From Planctomycetota bacterium (GTDB lineage Bacteria; Planctomycetota; MHYJ01; WSZJ01; JACPWG01), in assembly GCA_016197205.1 (NCBI GenBank), contig JACPWG010000091.1:1-64000 (forward strand): DNA of 64,000 bases, read 5' to 3'. Both the position numbers and the translations under genes were made by a program. Shown piece after piece: positions 43,006 through 52,300 of the stretch (position 1 is its first letter; each line of letters starts with the position of its first letter). Below the pieces are notes generated by a model. The model saw only the letters and a list, made by a program, of their open reading frames with translations. It ran no database searches and was not told the DNA's origin.

Positions 43006-45705
43006 TCAGCTCCCCAGCCGCCCGCGGCGCATCGTGTCGGAGCCCGCGACGACCTTCTGGCGCGCCAGCTCCAGGTAGTACTTCGTCGGCGTATCGTCCG
43101 GTTTCAGCTCCAGGGCCGCGTTGAAGCGCTCCAGGGACTTCGGATACTGCCCCTGCCGCCAGAAGGCCAGCCCCTCCGCAAAGTAGGCCAGGGCGCGCTG
43201 CGTGGCGGCGTCCTGCGTGCCCTTGGTCCCGATCACCTCGAAGACGGCCACCGGCTCCTTCTTCCCCTTCACGTGCACCTGGTCCAGTTCGCGAAGGGTG
43301 AGGCAATCCTTCACCGCCCGGTACGTCCCCTCCGAGCAGATGATCTTCGTGCCGAAGTTTTTATTGATGCCCTCGAGGCGCGACGCGAGGTTCACCGTGT
43401 CTCCCATGGCCGTGTAGTTCATCCGCTGCTCGGACCCCATGTTCCCCACGACCACCTCCCCCGAGGCGAGGCCGATCCGGCAATGGATCTCGGGCAAGCC
43501 CCGCGCCTTCAGGCTTTCGCGGAGGGTCTTGGTCATCTCCTGGATCTCGAGGGCGGTCTGGCAGGCGCGCAGGGGGTGGTCGCTCAGCTTCACCGGCACG
43601 CCGAAAATCGCCATCACGCAGTCGCCGATGTACTTGTCCAGGTAGCCTTCCCGGAAGAGCACGATCCGGCTCGCCTCGGTGAAGAACTCGTTCATGAGCG
43701 CGACCAGGGTCACGCAGTCGAGCGACTCGCTGATCGTCGTGAAGTCCTTCACGTCGCAAAAAAAGAGCGTGGCCTCCACGCGCGCCCCGCCCAGGCTCAC
43801 CTTCTCCGGGTCCTTCATGATCTCGTTCACCACCGAGGCGCTCACGTAGTTCTGGAAGAGCGTGCGCATGACCTTCTTCGAGCGCTCCTCGGTCACCAGG
43901 CGACGGAGGACCGAGCCCAGGAACGCGAAGAAGATCGAGAGGCTGGGGACGACCACGGGGATCCAACGGCCCGAAGTGGAAAAGGCGTGGTAGCTGTAGG
44001 ACCAGAGCGTGGCGAGGGACGCGAGGAAGAGGACGACGGCGACGCCGATGCGCGCGCGGAGCAGGATCAGACCGAAGAGCAGTCCGGGCGCCAGCAGCTC
44101 GAGGGCATAGGGCCAGCCGTAGGTGTCCTGGGGTCGGATGAAGCGTCCGGAGAGGATGTTGTCCACCACGGTCGCCTGCTTCTCGGTGCCGGGCAGCATG
44201 TTGGAAAAGGGAGTAGGCGCCAGGTCCTTCACGCCGCGATCCGAGACGCCGATCAGCACGATTTTTCCCTTGAAGACGTCGTCCGCCACCTCGCCGTTCA
44301 TGACGTCCACGTAGGACAGGGTCGGAAACGTACCCGCCGGCCCGCAAAAATCGAGGAGGGTGGAGCCGTGGGTCCTCGGGGCGATCGGTATCCGCCAGGA
44401 CCCGAGGACGAGGGTCCCCGGCCCGTCCATGCGGATGTCCTGCGCCTTGACCTCGCCGACCGCCCTTGCCACGGCGATCCCGAGGGGCAGCATGTGGGTG
44501 TGCGACACGCCGTTTTGGATGAAGAGCGGCTCCTGCCGAACGATGCCGTCGACGTCCGGGTTCGTGTTGGCGTACCACATGCCGCCGCAGGCGTCGTCCA
44601 TGTCCCGGAGGGCAAAAACGGAACCGGCCGCCTCCTGAGGCCGGAGGCCGAACGCCAGGTAGGCGCCGAAGCGCGAGAGCTCCCGGTCGACGACCGGCGT
44701 ATAGCCGGCATTGGAGTAGAGGAGCTGCCAGTCGGCGTCGGTGGTGTGGGGGTCCTCGACCGCGCCCGTTTCAATATCCCTGCGGAAGACCATCTGGAAG
44801 GCGAGCAGGACCTTCCCCTCCGACTCCTCGATCGCTTTGAGCAGGTCCTTGTCGGCCTCGAGCTCGCGGATCTCCCGCTCGATCGCCTCGATCGCCGTCC
44901 GGACCTCGGGACTGTCCTGCGCTTGGGTGAGCTTGTCCCTGATCGCCCGGAGACGTGCCCGCTCCTTCGGCGCCTCGGGTTCGGGAAAGAGGATGTCGAA
45001 GGCGATGCACTTGGCCCCCGCGCGCAAGAGTCGGCGGACGAGCGCGGCGTGTACGCGCCGCGTCCACGGCCAGCGGCCGATCCTGCCGATGCTCTTTTCA
45101 TCCGCGGCCACGAGGACGACGTCGGGGTGCGGGGTGCGCGGTCCCCGGAGTCGGAACCACAAATCGAGAGTCTTGAGCTCCAGGTCGTCCAGAAACCGGT
45201 CCCGCTTCCACGCGGGAACGGCCTGCTTGAGGAACGCCCGCGGGTAGGCCGCCTCCAGGAGGAGGCGATTCAGGAGGACAAGGTCGACCTCCAGGAGTTT
45301 CTCGGTCCCTCGCTGAACACCAGCCCGCGCCGCCTCCCCGATGTTTATCCCCTTCCACGACTCCTCATCCCACAAGTTGGGGTTGGGAAGCAGCTCGTTC
45401 AGTGCCGTGGTCACCTGCCACGGGATGTCCGCCTCGGCTCCGCCGGCGGGGGGGTCCTGGAGCCGCCCCTGGTTCCGCGAGTTGAGGAGGCCCCACAGAT
45501 GCTTGCCCGGGCTCGGTTCGGGCGCCTCGGCCTGTTGCCGTATCCGCGCGGCCAGCCCGCGCGCGTCGCGCAGCTCCTCCGCCCAGAATTTCGGCGAGGG
45601 GGGGAACCAGAAAGGATTGAAGTCGAGGAGAACGATGGCCGAGAGGCCCAGCGACAGGGCGAGAGAGCCGGCCCAGCCCTGGAGTTGACGGCGCAGAAAG
45701 GCCAT
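43006..45705 (-). CDS. CHASE2-domain adenylate/guanylate cyclase
   Basis: An 899-residue membrane receptor cyclase. One N-terminal membrane helix (SLALSLGLSAIVLLDFNPFW) leads to an extracytoplasmic CHASE2 sensor (DVVLVAADEKSIGRIGRWPW at its start, DVFKGKIVLIGVSDRGVKDL near its end). Three membrane segments follow (about 528-598). The class III cyclase domain carries LFFCDVKDFTTISESLDC, GYLDKYIGDCVMAIFGVP and AMGDTVNLASRLEG, with the two metal-binding Asp present. A TPR-like tail closes the protein (GQYPKSLERFNAALELKPDD). It makes cAMP (or cGMP) in response to an unknown periplasmic cue. ATG 45705 was chosen by the hydrophobic start; the ribosome site is weak. Confidence 0.9.
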   Translation of the reverse strand: MAFLRRQLQGWAGSLALSLGLSAIVLLDFNPFWFPPSPKFWAEELRDARGLAARIRQQAEAPEPSPGKHLWGLLNSRNQGRLQDPPAGGAEADIPWQVTTALNELLPNPNLWDEESWKGINIGEAARAGVQRGTEKLLEVDLVLLNRLLLEAAYPRAFLKQAVPAWKRDRFLDDLELKTLDLWFRLRGPRTPHPDVVLVAADEKSIGRIGRWPWTRRVHAALVRRLLRAGAKCIAFDILFPEPEAPKERARLRAIRDKLTQAQDSPEVRTAIEAIEREIRELEADKDLLKAIEESEGKVLLAFQMVFRRDIETGAVEDPHTTDADWQLLYSNAGYTPVVDRELSRFGAYLAFGLRPQEAAGSVFALRDMDDACGGMWYANTNPDVDGIVRQEPLFIQNGVSHTHMLPLGIAVARAVGEVKAQDIRMDGPGTLVLGSWRIPIAPRTHGSTLLDFCGPAGTFPTLSYVDVMNGEVADDVFKGKIVLIGVSDRGVKDLAPTPFSNMLPGTEKQATVVDNILSGRFIRPQDTYGWPYALELLAPGLLFGLILLRARIGVAVVLFLASLATLWSYSYHAFSTSGRWIPVVVPSLSIFFAFLGSVLRRLVTEERSKKVMRTLFQNYVSASVVNEIMKDPEKVSLGGARVEATLFFCDVKDFTTISESLDCVTLVALMNEFFTEASRIVLFREGYLDKYIGDCVMAIFGVPVKLSDHPLRACQTALEIQEMTKTLRESLKARGLPEIHCRIGLASGEVVVGNMGSEQRMNYTAMGDTVNLASRLEGINKNFGTKIICSEGTYRAVKDCLTLRELDQVHVKGKKEPVAVFEVIGTKGTQDAATQRALAYFAEGLAFWRQGQYPKSLERFNAALELKPDDTPTKYYLELARQKVVAGSDTMRRGRLGS

Positions 45706-45847
45706 TCGGCGACCCCGAAGGGGAAGGAGGACGGGCGTGGAGCGGGGCTTCGCTGCGATCGCCCTCCTCGGGGTAGGCCGGCCGCGTCCGAAAGGCGCGT
45801 CAGCGGAGGAACCCCGGTGAGGGCGAGCGTCCGAAGCCAGGCAGACT

Positions 45848-45980
45848 GTGGTGCTCCGTTGACGAACTCGGGACACGTTCGTCGCCGCGGTTACGGCGCA
45901 GTGTAAGCCGTGCGGCGGCTCGCGCGGGCCGGAGGCCCGCGCCCCCAGGAATCGTGTCTGGACTTCGTCAACTGGGCTCT
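45848..45980. repeat. MITE-like element, family B (copy 3 of 4)
   Basis: Begins GGTGCTCCGTTGACGAACTC and ends CTGGACTTCGTCAACTGGGC, with a diverged interior (GTAAGCCGTGCGGCGGCTCG). Confidence 0.65.
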
Positions 45981-46224
45981 AGGTATAGCACAGCGACCGA
46001 TGTGGGTCAAGCGGGCAGGACCGGCCGGCTTGACTCCGCGACAACCCTTCACGCTTCAGGAGCGCGTGCGCGCCGTCCGGAGGTGACGAGCCGCCGATCT
46101 CCGCGGGGACACCGAACGACCGTCGTACACTTCGGCGCCTCCAGGTCCCTCGCGGCGCGAGGCCGAAGCGCCGACTCCCTTTTCGAGGCTTGTGCCGAAA
46201 TCCACTACCCTGCTGGTGGACGCT

Positions 46225-46250
46225 CCGCCTGAAGGCGGAACTACGAACGG
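46225..46250. repeat. REP-like palindrome (copy 3 of 5)
   Basis: CCGCCTGAAGGCGG followed by AACTACGAACGGCGG. Confidence 0.68.
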
Positions 46251-46702
46251 CGGCGCGTCTTTGCGGCCGCGACGAAGGTCAAAAGGCCAACCCGTTCAAG
46301 GTGGCTGAACGAGTCGACTCCAGCGGCCGAGCGCGGGAAGGGGCGAACTTCCCACGGCTCGCCTTCGTCGGCCCCGAGCCCTTGTGGTGCAGGGCTTCCG
46401 CCCTGCACCGACGGGACGCCCCGTATGAAATTCGCCGAGCGTTTGGAGTGCGGGAGCGGCCAGTGGAAGTCGGGGAGGAGCTTCGGACGTTCCATGCGAG
46501 AGCGGGTGCGGGCCGGACCCGTCCACCGAAGCGCCGCGCGCAAAGGCGGAAGCCCTGCACCAAAAGGCCGACACAAGCGGCATGCTCAAGCGATCACGCC
46601 AGTTGCGGCGTGCGACGGGGCGGCGCAGCCACTTTCGAAGGGCTGGGGCAATAGGCCAATAGACCAAGCCGTCAATTGGGCGGCGCCGGCTGCAAATAGC
46701 GC

Positions 46703-46732
46703 TTGCCTTCAGGACAGGACAGGCGGTATTCT
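46703..46732 (+). promoter_or_regulatory. Candidate promoter of the hydrolase-caspase-STAND operon
   Basis: TTGCCT (46703-46708) and TATTCT (46727-46732) with an 18-base spacer, about 65 bases before the first start codon. Plausible but unproven. Confidence 0.35.
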
Positions 46733-46800
46733 GTCTCCTACCATTCGAGGCGACGCCACAGGAGCCATGTCCGCCCAATTGAAGCGCCAGGGAGGGAGCC

Positions 46801-48300
46801 ATGCCAAACCCGGTCCAGCCTTCGCACCTCGTTCACGTCGACCTCGTCAAAGGCCGGTTCCACGGGACGAACGCGGAGCAGCTCACCGCGCTCTTCGCCG
46901 CCGCGGCCCGACGGAAGCTGGTCGTACACTTCCATGGGGGGCTGGTCCCGCGCCACAGCGCCTGGAACATCGTCGATAGGCTGACTTCCCTCTATCAAGG
47001 GGCCGGCGCGGATCCGGTGTTCTTTGTTTGGAACTCGGACATTTTCACGCTGATCACGGAGCATTGGCGGGAAATCGCCCAGGAAGAGCTTTTCAAGCGC
47101 CTGGTCTGGCGGTTGGCCCAGTTCCTCGCCGGCAAGTTCGCGGAGTCCGCCGGGGCCCGCGGCTCGACGATCGACCTGCCCGACGACCCGAAGAGCGTAC
47201 CCGCGGAGGGAGCGGACCTCGCGAAATGGCTTGCCGAGCGGGAAGCAGAGCGACCGCTGCCGCCGGCGGGTCAAGCCCCCGAACCGTCGGATGAGGACCT
47301 GCTCTTTTCAAAAACTCAGCGACAACAAGTGGAGAAGGTCCTCAACCTCGACCCCAAGCTCATGGAGGAAGCCGCGGGCGTTGCGGCGACCGTGCTCGCG
47401 GAGGCGAAAGTGTCGACCGACCCGGCTCGCTCCGCCGGCGCGGCCGCGCCGCGCCCGACCCGGCTGTCGAAGGCCGTGCGCGCCGCGCTCGTGAAGGACG
47501 CCGGCGCCGACGAGGCGGGGGCCGGCGCCCGCGGCCCCGGCGCCGTGTTCGCCATCGCCAAGTACGGCGTCAAGATCCTTAAAGCCGTCCTCCTCCGCTA
47601 CGCGCGCGGTCGCGACCACGGCGCCTACGTCACGCTCGTCGAAGAGGCGCTGCGCACGCTCTACGCCGACGACATCGGGAACATCGTCTGGTCGGAAATG
47701 AAGCAGGACACCGCGGACGCGTTCGGCCCGGCGGCCGACTGCGGCGGAACCGCCTTCGTAAAGGGCCTCGCCGCGGGTGCGCACGCGGGCAAGGGCATCA
47801 CGCTCGTCGCCCACAGCGCCGGTGCGATCTTCGCCGGCCACTTCCTGGAAGCGTTCGATCGCGAGATGCCGCCGCAGGCGAAGGTCGACGTCGTCTTCCT
47901 CGCGCCCGCCTGCACGTATCAATTCCTGGCCGAGCGACTGGACCTGCTGCGGCGGCGGGTTCGTCACATCCGGGTATTCGCGCTCAAGGACAAGCACGAG
48001 CACGGCTACTTTCAGGTCCCCATCCTCTACGGCGCATCGCTCCTGTACCTCGTCTCGGGTCTCGCCGAGCCCGAGGTCGACGCGCCTCTCGTGGGCATGC
48101 AGCGTTATCAATCGGGCGCGGCGCCCTATAACGGCGCGGCGATCCAAGACGTCCTTCGATGGAGCACGCGTGACGCCTTCGTCTGGTCCGACTGCGATGA
48201 GGGGCCGGGCCGCCGAGCCGACGCGGTCGAACACGGCGACTTCGACGAGAACGACAAGGTCAAGGAAAGCCTCGTGCACGTGATCGGTGGAGGCTGGTGA
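46801..48300 (+). CDS. Alpha/beta-hydrolase (lipase-like), first gene of the conflict-type operon
   Basis: A 499-residue alpha/beta-hydrolase. The N-terminal part has the strand-oxyanion turn KLVVHFHGGLVPRHSAWNIV and VFFVWNSD. The nucleophile is in GITLVAHSAGAIFAGHFLEA, Ser 339 by count, in the A-H-S-A-G form of GxSxG. DVVFLAPACTYQFLAERLDL and VRHIRVFALKDKHEHGYFQV follow and should hold the Asp/His, but their identity is not certain. A helical insert with no recognised fold separates strands (residues about 100-310). The substrate may be a lipid, ester or peptide. ATG 46801 follows GGGAGGGAG. The stop overlaps the caspase-like gene start (GTGA), so production is coupled. Confidence 0.82.
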   Translation: MPNPVQPSHLVHVDLVKGRFHGTNAEQLTALFAAAARRKLVVHFHGGLVPRHSAWNIVDRLTSLYQGAGADPVFFVWNSDIFTLITEHWREIAQEELFKRLVWRLAQFLAGKFAESAGARGSTIDLPDDPKSVPAEGADLAKWLAEREAERPLPPAGQAPEPSDEDLLFSKTQRQQVEKVLNLDPKLMEEAAGVAATVLAEAKVSTDPARSAGAAAPRPTRLSKAVRAALVKDAGADEAGAGARGPGAVFAIAKYGVKILKAVLLRYARGRDHGAYVTLVEEALRTLYADDIGNIVWSEMKQDTADAFGPAADCGGTAFVKGLAAGAHAGKGITLVAHSAGAIFAGHFLEAFDREMPPQAKVDVVFLAPACTYQFLAERLDLLRRRVRHIRVFALKDKHEHGYFQVPILYGASLLYLVSGLAEPEVDAPLVGMQRYQSGAAPYNGAAIQDVLRWSTRDAFVWSDCDEGPGRRADAVEHGDFDENDKVKESLVHVIGGGW

Positions 48301-49340
48301 CGACGGTGGCCCCGAACCCCAACGATCACGCGGTCGTCGTCGGCGTGAGCCGGTACAAGGATGCTGGGCTGAACAAGCTCACAGGACCGCCGAACGACGC
48401 CGACCGGTTCGCCGACTGGTTGCGCCACCCCGACCGGGGAGGGCTGGAGCCAGACCATGTGAGGCTCGTGCCAAACCCGGACGGCCAGGCGCCGCGGGCC
48501 GTGGACATCGCCGACGCCATCACCTCGATCCTCTCCACGGCCGATCTGGACAAGGAGAAGGTGGGGCGCCGGTTCTACCTCTTCCTCGCCGGCCACGGCG
48601 CGGGCGACGAGAACGAGCCGGACGACGTGGGCCTGCTCCCCGCCACCTACTCGCGGTCCGACATGTACTACATCGTCGGCCGCCGGTGGGTCAACGCCCT
48701 GGCCCGCCTGGGCGCCTTCGATGAGTTTGTGCTCTTCATGGACTGTTGCCGAGTGGAGGAGCCGGTAACGCCCCTGAGCTACCTGCCGATGCAGGCGGGC
48801 GCCGACGGCGGCGCCGCGGTCATGAAAAACGTGAAGCTGTGCACGGGCTATGCGACCTGGCACGGGAGCAAGGCACGCGAGAAGTCCTTCGACGGGAAAG
48901 TCGCGGGCGTTTTCACGCAAGCCCTCATGGAGGCCCTTGAGGACGGAGCGCTCGTGGGCGGCAAGCTCACGGCGGACCACCTCGCGAACTACGTATCCTT
49001 CCGCGTACGCGACCTCCGCGACACAGGTTCCAACCAGGATGCGAAGTTCCCGAACCGGGACGAGGGCATCCTCCTGCGAAACATCCCGGGCGGTCCCACG
49101 GCTAAGACGCTGGTGCGGGTTCGACTTCCCGATCCGCAACACACGCTTGCCGTGCACCGGCACGACGATCCCGACACCCCGCTCCAGGTCCCGCAGCAGC
49201 CGGTCGCACCCGGCCAGGTCGAGCTCAAGTTGCCGAGCGGTCGCTTGTACCGCTTCGTCCGACACGACGCGGCGGGCGCCCCGGTCGGCGAGGGGACCGT
49301 GTGGCCGATCGTCGGCAAGGAGGTGGTCCTTGACCTCTGA
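48297..49340 (+). CDS. Caspase-like peptidase (C14/metacaspase fold)
   Basis: A 347-residue protein of the caspase-hemoglobinase fold. The first strand HAVVVGVSRYKDAGLNKL and PPNDADRFADWL match bacterial caspase-like proteins. The catalytic His is in RFYLFLAGHGAGDENE (about H100) and the Cys in FVLFMDCCRVEE (C151, the D-x-C position). The C-terminal 100 residues are a beta-rich appended domain (TLVRVRLPDPQHTLAV, GQVELKLPSGRLYRFV). GTG 48297 overlaps the upstream TGA. The expected role is cleavage of partner proteins after Arg/Lys or Asp on activation. In this operon it is probably an effector activated by the STAND protein that follows. Confidence 0.88.
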   Translation: MTTVAPNPNDHAVVVGVSRYKDAGLNKLTGPPNDADRFADWLRHPDRGGLEPDHVRLVPNPDGQAPRAVDIADAITSILSTADLDKEKVGRRFYLFLAGHGAGDENEPDDVGLLPATYSRSDMYYIVGRRWVNALARLGAFDEFVLFMDCCRVEEPVTPLSYLPMQAGADGGAAVMKNVKLCTGYATWHGSKAREKSFDGKVAGVFTQALMEALEDGALVGGKLTADHLANYVSFRVRDLRDTGSNQDAKFPNRDEGILLRNIPGGPTAKTLVRVRLPDPQHTLAVHRHDDPDTPLQVPQQPVAPGQVELKLPSGRLYRFVRHDAAGAPVGEGTVWPIVGKEVVLDL

Positions 49341-52300
49341 GCACCGCGCGACCCTGGTGGTGGAGGCGACCGCGGACCCGTTCGCCAAGGTCACGATCTT
49401 CGACGGCGAGCTGCGGCCCGTGCCCGCGGAGGGAGGCCTCGGCCGGGCACAGGCGCTCGTGCCCGTCGGGCTTTATTTGGTCGAGTTCCGGTCGGGCGAC
49501 CGCGTCCACACGCAGCAGGCGATCGTTCGGAGCCGGGACAAGGAGGTTCGCGTCACGCAGGCCACGCCCGTCGGCTTTTCGTCGGCCGTGCCCGTGCCGC
49601 ACCTGTCCGCGTGGCAGAAGGGGCAGGGGGAGCCGGCGACGGCGGAGAGCCGCTCGCCCGCCACCCCGGCGTTCGGCGGAGGGACGGGTCACCTGTTCAT
49701 CTTCTTGCGCGATGAGGAGTCGTCGACCGAACCGCCGCGCACGCAGGGGCTCAGCCTCCACCCGATCGACGGTTCGAGCCACTTTGAACTGGCGGGCGCA
49801 TCCAAGGAGGACCCGGCCCGGCGCTGCGCCTGGTCGCACCTGGAGCTTCCCCCCGCGACCTATCGGCTGCGGCTGGTCCGTCGCGACGACTGGGCGTGGG
49901 AGCAGGGCGTCGTCGTCCGCCCGGGCTTCCAGACCCAAGCCTTTTTTTTGTGCAGGCCCGCGTCGGCCGAGGACCCTACGCGCGTCGCGGACCTGAGAAC
50001 GATGTCGGTGGTGATGCGGCCGGGGCAGGGCTTTCAGCCGGACGATCGATTTGGACGGCTGACGGAGTTGGCGCTTCGCGCGATATCGACGGGCGATGGG
50101 CTCGCGCGGCTGGATCCGGACGTGCTGCTCGCAGCGAAGTTCGACAACCCGATGCTGGGCATCCTGGGGGCGCACCTCCTCCTCCGCGCGCGCTCGGTGC
50201 AGGTGGACCAGTTGCTGGAGGTGCTGAGAAATCTCTTCCGCGCCGTCGGCCGGCATCCGGACGTCGAGGCGGTCCGGCTCGGCCTTGCGCAGCGACTCGG
50301 GGAGGATCCGCTCGCGGGCACGCCCGGGTGGGAGCAGGTCGAGCCGCTCAGGTCCGTGCCCATGCTCCGTCGGAGCTGGAAGCGCTGGGTGCAGGCGACG
50401 CGGGAGCGGCCTGAGCTGATTCCGCCGGGCAGCTTCGCGGACCGGATCGGGCTGCGCGCCGGCGCGCTGGGCCCTTGGCTCGCCTGGCCCGTCGAGCCCG
50501 GGTCGGAGGAGGCCGATCCGAGTGAGCCCCCTGCGACGGAAGAGAACCTCCGGGAGCTCCGTCGAGTCCTCACGTCCGACGCCGGGGCGCGGCAGCGCCT
50601 CGAGAAGGAAGCCCTGCCCCCGCTCCAGCGCCAGCTCCTCCAGTGGGTGGCGCCCGAGCTGTCGTCGGGGTTGGGGGCCATCGCGCGGTCGAACGACAGC
50701 GCCCGGCAGCGCGTCGCGCGGATGGCGCCCGACGCGGAGCTGCGCGACCCGAACTTCACCGAGGTCTTTCACGTCCCCCAAGGGACCGCCGGCCGTGCCG
50801 CGGCGCGCCTGCTCAAGGCACTGACGCAGGCGCACGCGCTCAAGGTGTTCTGCTCGCATCGCTCGGTCGACAAGCCGCGCGTGCTGGAGGTCGCGGCGAA
50901 ACTGCGCGCCGCGGGGATCGACGCGTGGGTCGACCAATGGGAGATCCAGCCCGGCGACAACATCGTGCAAAAGGTCAATGAAGGGCTGGAGACCTTCGAC
51001 GTCGGGCTGCTCTTCGTGTCGCAGGCCGCGCTGGACTCCGCCTGGGTCAAGGAGGAGGTCTGGGCGATGCTCTATCGGATGATCGAGGAAGGCAAGGCGA
51101 TCATCCCGGTGCTGCTCGAGCCGGACGTCAAGCTCCCTCCGATGCTGGCCACCCGCTGCCGCATCCCTGCGGAGGACGTACCCGGGCTGATCGACGCGAT
51201 CCTGCATCGCTCCAAGAAGCCTCCGCTCGGCCCGACGACGCCGCCGCCGGGCCGCGAGCGGACTTTCGAGCTGCGCATCCGACGGGTCGATGCCGGGACG
51301 CTCGGCGTGACCGCGACGGAGGACGGCCAGGCCGTCGCGCCGGAGCAGGTCACGCGCCTGGACGCCGATTTCCGGTTTTCGTACCGGGAGTTCCTGGAGG
51401 GGGAGATCGCGGGGAGCCGCGCCTCGCCCGGCGACGGCGGCGCGCGGGTCGCGGAGAGGGCCGAAGCCCTCGCGCGACTGGGCGCGTCCCTCGGGCGCAT
51501 CCTGTACCCGGGTCCGATCGGGGAGCGGCTGACGCGGACGCTCGGGACGCGCGGGGCAGGGGACCGCTTGGTGGTGAGCCTGGAGGCGAGCGAGCCGGAC
51601 CTGCTCGCCATCCCGCTGGAGGCGGCCCGGCTCGCGGACGGGCGGAACCCCGCGCTGGAGCCTGGGGTTCGCACGCTGCGGCGGCACATGCCCGCGGGTG
51701 AGGCAACGCAGGTGGCGCCCGCGCCGCCCCGCCCGGGTCCGTTGCGGATCCTGGTGGCCGTGGCCGCTCCGGACGAGGGGCAGACGCCGAACGTGGCGCT
51801 CGACCTCGAGGCGGAGCTGCAGACGCTCATCGACGCGGTGGGCAAGGCCCGGAGCTTGGGAAACGCCGTGGTGGAGGTGCTTCAGGTCGCCCAGCCGAAG
51901 GAGATCGAGAAGGCGCTGCGGGAGCGGGAGTACCACGTCCTGCACGTCTCGGGTCACGGCGCGGCGGGTCGCATCGAGATGGAGAACGAGGACGGGGGCT
52001 CCGTGCAGGTGACGCCGGAGGAGATGGTGAACGCGTTCCGGGGGGCGGGTCGGATGCCCGCGCTCGTGGTCCTTTCCGCCTGCCACAGCGGAACGGGGAA
52101 GGGGGACACGGCGGGCTTCGCGCAGGGGCTGGTGGAGCGCGGGGTGCCGCGGGTCGTGGCGATGCAGAGCCGCGTCTCCGATTGGTACGCGACCCAGCTT
52201 GCCGGCACGTTCTACGAGCTGCTGAGCACCATAGAGGCGCCGCTGGCGAGCGTGGCGCTGGCGCGCGCGCGGCAACAGCTCGAGGCGGAGCGTACACGCC

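Larger units (their letters stand above)
45706..46800. other. Repeat-rich intergenic region upstream of the hydrolase-caspase-STAND operon
   Basis: About 1.1 kb holding a family B element (45848-45980), a CCGCCTGAAGGCGG palindrome (46225-46250) and the hairpin GGTGCAGGGC-TTCC-GCCCTGCACC (46386-46409), part of which recurs near 46550. No gene is supported. A promoter candidate is noted near the end. Confidence 0.5.

Noticed and set aside
42937..45906. 989-codon plus-strand frame under the cyclase gene
   Set aside because: Antisense shadow; the minus strand has the CHASE2 and cyclase catalytic motifs.
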